Under the pieces are notes generated by a model. The model did not search any database. It saw only the letters and a list, made by a program, of their open reading frames with translations, and had not been told where the DNA came from. From Eubacteriaceae bacterium (lineage in GTDB: Bacteria; Bacillota; Clostridia; Lachnospirales; Lachnospiraceae), in the NCBI GenBank assembly GCA_902362455.1, contig CABIWJ010000005.1, positions 124,001-188,000 of the forward strand: a stretch of DNA of 64,000 nucleotides. Reading direction: 5' to 3'. Of this stretch, positions 61,706 to 64,000 are shown piece after piece. Position 1 is the stretch's first letter, and each line of letters starts with the position of its first letter. The position numbers and the translations under genes were made by a program.

Positions 61706-63553
61706 ATGAATAGAGTTTTAGTTGTGTCAAATATAGACAGAGTTTATGAACATAAAGAAATTGCATCAAAGTATAATGCAGGATTCGAATATAATGATTT
61801 TTATGCACCTGATATAATTAATGATGAAGAGAAAGTTCATGAAATTATAGAAAGATATAAAGAAGCCGGAGTACCGAAGTATTGTACCTTGCATGGCGCT
61901 TTTTATGATATAGCCGTTTTTAGTGAAGATAAGGAAATAAGAGATATTTCATATAGAAAAATGGTACAGAGTATGGATATAGCTAAAGAAATTGGTGCGC
62001 GTGGAGTTGTATTTCATACAAATGTTAATCCATATCTTGTTTCGGAAACTTATGAAAAACGTGTGGTTGAGATTACGGTCAAAGTCTTGGAAAAGTTACT
62101 GGACAAATACAGTGATATAGATATTTATTTAGAAAATATGTTTGACTGCAATCCACATATATTGGCAGAGATTTCGAAAAAGTTATCAAAATATGATAAT
62201 TATGGTGTGTGTTTTGATTATGCACATGCAAGCATCTACGGTAATAATATGGAAGAGTGGATAGAAGTACTAAGTCCATATGTTAAACATATTCATATTA
62301 ATGACAATGATTTGACACAGGATTTGCACCTGACATTAGGAGATGGTAAATTAGACTGGAATAAATTCTTAGAATATTATAATGTATATTTTAGTGATTG
62401 TTCGGTATTGATAGAGACAACATTGCCGGAGAATCAGATTAAGTCATTAGAATTTATGGAGAAATTAGAGTCAGAAAGATACAAAGCCGCATTTGCACAT
62501 AATGTGACAAATAATGAAATAGGAATTAATAAATACAATAAAATTAGCGATGTTAAAGCATTGGCTGCGGAAGAACTTTTAGAGAGAATCTTCTACTATA
62601 TGACGAAGTTAGTTGAGATTAAAGAATTCTCGGAAACGGTTGATTTGCTGACAGATTTAGGAAGTACAATAGTTAATTCTGACAGGGCATCATTCTGGTT
62701 CTGGGATACCAGTTCTAAGCAGTATTGGACACTTTCAGCACAGGGTAATGGCAGAATTACTATACCTGAGGGAACAGGAATTGTTGGAAGAACAATTACA
62801 GAGAATAGAACGATTCTTTGCAATGATGCATATAGCCAGCCATATTTTAATGGAAATGTGGATAAAGAGACAGGTTATCTTACACGTTCAACATTGTGTA
62901 TGCCGATAACCGATGTTGATAATGAAGTTATTGGTGCGTTTCAGGTAATCAATAAAATAGATGAAAATGGGAATGCAGGAGTGTTCGATGAAAGGGATAT
63001 TAATCGATTATCGATTGTTGTTGCATTTTGTGAGAAATCATTAGAGTCGCATTTACTGCACAATGTTGCATTGAGGGACAGACTTACAGGACTTAAAAAC
63101 CGATATTCATTTTACGAATATTATAATAAGAAAGTCTTACCAAATGTATATGATGTGAAATTTTCATTTATAATGTGTGACATAGACTTTTTCAAAAAAG
63201 TAAATGACACATATGGACATAATGCGGGTGATGAAATACTTAGAAGTGTCTCTAAACTTTTCAAAAACAGTGTCGATAAGGAAGATGAAATAGTAAGATG
63301 GGGCGGTGAAGAGTTTATCTTTATCCTTAAGAATAAAGATATAGCTGCTGCTAAAGCATTTGCAGAAGAATTAAGAAGTCAGATTGAGAAGTCAGATTTC
63401 ATGGTTGAGGATAAGATATTAAATATAACAATGTCATTTGGTGTAAGCGAGTTAAATGCACAAAATAACATTGAGGATAATATAAAGGTTGTAGACGGAC
63501 GCTTGTATAAAGCAAAACGTGATGGAAGAAACAGAGTAATAGATGGTGACTAA
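61706..63553 (+). CDS. TIM-barrel (AP-endonuclease-2-like) / GAF / GGDEF fusion
   Basis: A 615-residue protein with three parts. Residues about 1-255: xylose-isomerase/AP-endonuclease-2-like TIM barrel (YCTLHGAFYDIAVFS, ENMFDCNPHILAEI, CFDYAHASIYGNNMEEW, HIHINDND with metal-type His/Asp). Residues about 285-440: GAF sensor. Residues about 450-610: GGDEF diguanylate cyclase with DIDFFKKVNDTYGHNAGD and intact active site RWGGEEFIF. Start ATG 61706 follows GGAG. The TIR-domain gene begins one base after its stop, so they are co-translated. It presumably makes c-di-GMP in response to a ligand of the barrel or GAF. Confidence 0.85.
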   Translation: MNRVLVVSNIDRVYEHKEIASKYNAGFEYNDFYAPDIINDEEKVHEIIERYKEAGVPKYCTLHGAFYDIAVFSEDKEIRDISYRKMVQSMDIAKEIGARGVVFHTNVNPYLVSETYEKRVVEITVKVLEKLLDKYSDIDIYLENMFDCNPHILAEISKKLSKYDNYGVCFDYAHASIYGNNMEEWIEVLSPYVKHIHINDNDLTQDLHLTLGDGKLDWNKFLEYYNVYFSDCSVLIETTLPENQIKSLEFMEKLESERYKAAFAHNVTNNEIGINKYNKISDVKALAAEELLERIFYYMTKLVEIKEFSETVDLLTDLGSTIVNSDRASFWFWDTSSKQYWTLSAQGNGRITIPEGTGIVGRTITENRTILCNDAYSQPYFNGNVDKETGYLTRSTLCMPITDVDNEVIGAFQVINKIDENGNAGVFDERDINRLSIVVAFCEKSLESHLLHNVALRDRLTGLKNRYSFYEYYNKKVLPNVYDVKFSFIMCDIDFFKKVNDTYGHNAGDEILRSVSKLFKNSVDKEDEIVRWGGEEFIFILKNKDIAAAKAFAEELRSQIEKSDFMVEDKILNITMSFGVSELNAQNNIEDNIKVVDGRLYKAKRDGRNRVIDGD

Positions 63554-63554
63554 T

Positions 63555-64000
63555 ATGAAAGAATTAAAATCAGTTTTTATAAGTTATAGCTCTAAAGATA
63601 CAGAGATTGTTAATGAAGTAGTTAATATGCTTGAAACTTCAGGTATTTCGTATTGGAAAGCACCTGAGATGATACCGGCAGGTTCAAATTATGCAAAAGA
63701 GATACCAAGAGTTATATGTGAATGTAATATATTTCTGCTTATTATTTCCGAAGATTCCCAACGCTCGATATGGGTAGAAAAGGAGATAGATTTTGCAATA
63801 AATAATAGAAAAGTTATAGTTCCGTTAAAACTCACAGAGGGAAAACTTACGGATATGTTTAGCTTCTATCTTAATAATATCCAGATGGTTAATTATAATG
63901 GTAATCTAAAGAAAACTTTGAGAGTATTAAGAACCAGGATAGAGACGCTTTTATCAAAGGAAAGTTTAAAAGACAATACAAGAAATATTGCAGATGGCAG
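63555..64000 (+). CDS. TIR-domain protein (cut by window end)
   Basis: The first 148 codons are inside the window. They form a TIR domain: KSVFISYSSKDTEIVNEVVN (strand A and helix), APEMIPAGSNYAKEIP (BB-loop region), FLLIISEDSQRSIWVEKEID (strand D and the WxxxE motif, candidate catalytic Glu 77). Bacterial TIR domains are NADases or signalling enzymes, often triggered by nucleotide messengers. A helical segment follows (about 110-148) and more is missing. It directly follows the GGDEF fusion gene, suggesting one functional unit. The start lies behind GGTGA. Confidence 0.88.
   Translation, partial: MKELKSVFISYSSKDTEIVNEVVNMLETSGISYWKAPEMIPAGSNYAKEIPRVICECNIFLLIISEDSQRSIWVEKEIDFAINNRKVIVPLKLTEGKLTDMFSFYLNNIQMVNYNGNLKKTLRVLRTRIETLLSKESLKDNTRNIADG

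Overview
The window looks like a chromosomal segment of an AT-rich, Gram-positive anaerobe of the Lachnospiraceae (a Lachnospira / [Eubacterium] eligens-like organism; family-level inference only). Reasons: low-GC codon use, strong GGAGG-type ribosome sites, a DnaD/DnaC-type primosome pair, clostridial ChW surface repeats, a Bce-type ABC/two-component module, a TM1266-family protein and an NrtR-controlled NAD salvage operon. No rRNA, tRNA, CRISPR array or prophage was seen.

Layout. 1-4.9 kb, minus strand: DUF1846 protein, murC, dnaD-like and dnaC-like (cut by the window edge), with five DnaA-box-like 9-mers in front of dnaD. 5.2-9.8 kb: murI, a DUF1934 protein, a small membrane protein, cardiolipin synthase and a coiled-coil polysaccharide deacetylase. 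9.8-11.5 kb: mgtE behind a leader that looks like a complete attenuator (promoter, 29-codon acidic leader ORF, antiterminator, terminator). 11.5-16.9 kb: a PHP phosphatase and PlsC, then nrtR-pncA-pncB with two operator palindromes, then a VanY-like peptidase. 17-21.4 kb: hipBA, then lrgA-lrgB-kinase-gntR behind a consensus promoter, a GntR-type operator and a 302-bp imperfect palindrome. 21.4-30.9 kb: tcdA, an FKBP lipoprotein, a TM1266 protein followed by an ABC uptake system whose permease and ATPase are fused, an amidase, a ProX-like deacylase, a Nudix protein and a ZIP transporter. 31-37.6 kb: accessory/defence-like region with a PLD-helicase-DUF3427 protein, an IS30-family element, a MutT-type Nudix hydrolase and a HEPN-type Abi protein with a candidate small RNA. 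37.7-41.6 kb: DUF368 (PopT-type) transporter and a P-type ATPase behind a yybP-ykoY-like Mn riboswitch. 42-51.2 kb: AraC regulator with two ABC half-transporters, MATE pump, a second kinase-like protein, purC and a second HEPN-type Abi protein, again followed by a candidate small RNA. 51.3-56.2 kb: Bce-type regulator, kinase and ABC transporter. 56.7-64 kb: PPK2, galE, a large ChW/Big2/CotH surface protein, then a TIM-barrel/GAF/GGDEF fusion directly followed by a TIR-domain gene cut by the window end.

The items most worth follow-up are the mgtE leader attenuator (9.8-10.08 kb), the two Abi (HEPN) gene plus downstream small-RNA units (36.5 and 51.3 kb), the TIM-barrel-GAF-GGDEF/TIR pair at the right end, the 302-bp palindrome in the lrgAB leader, and several families of multi-hairpin intergenic repeats, two of which place their 3' edge next to the ribosome site of the next gene. 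Function names rest on motif recognition by eye; no database search was run.
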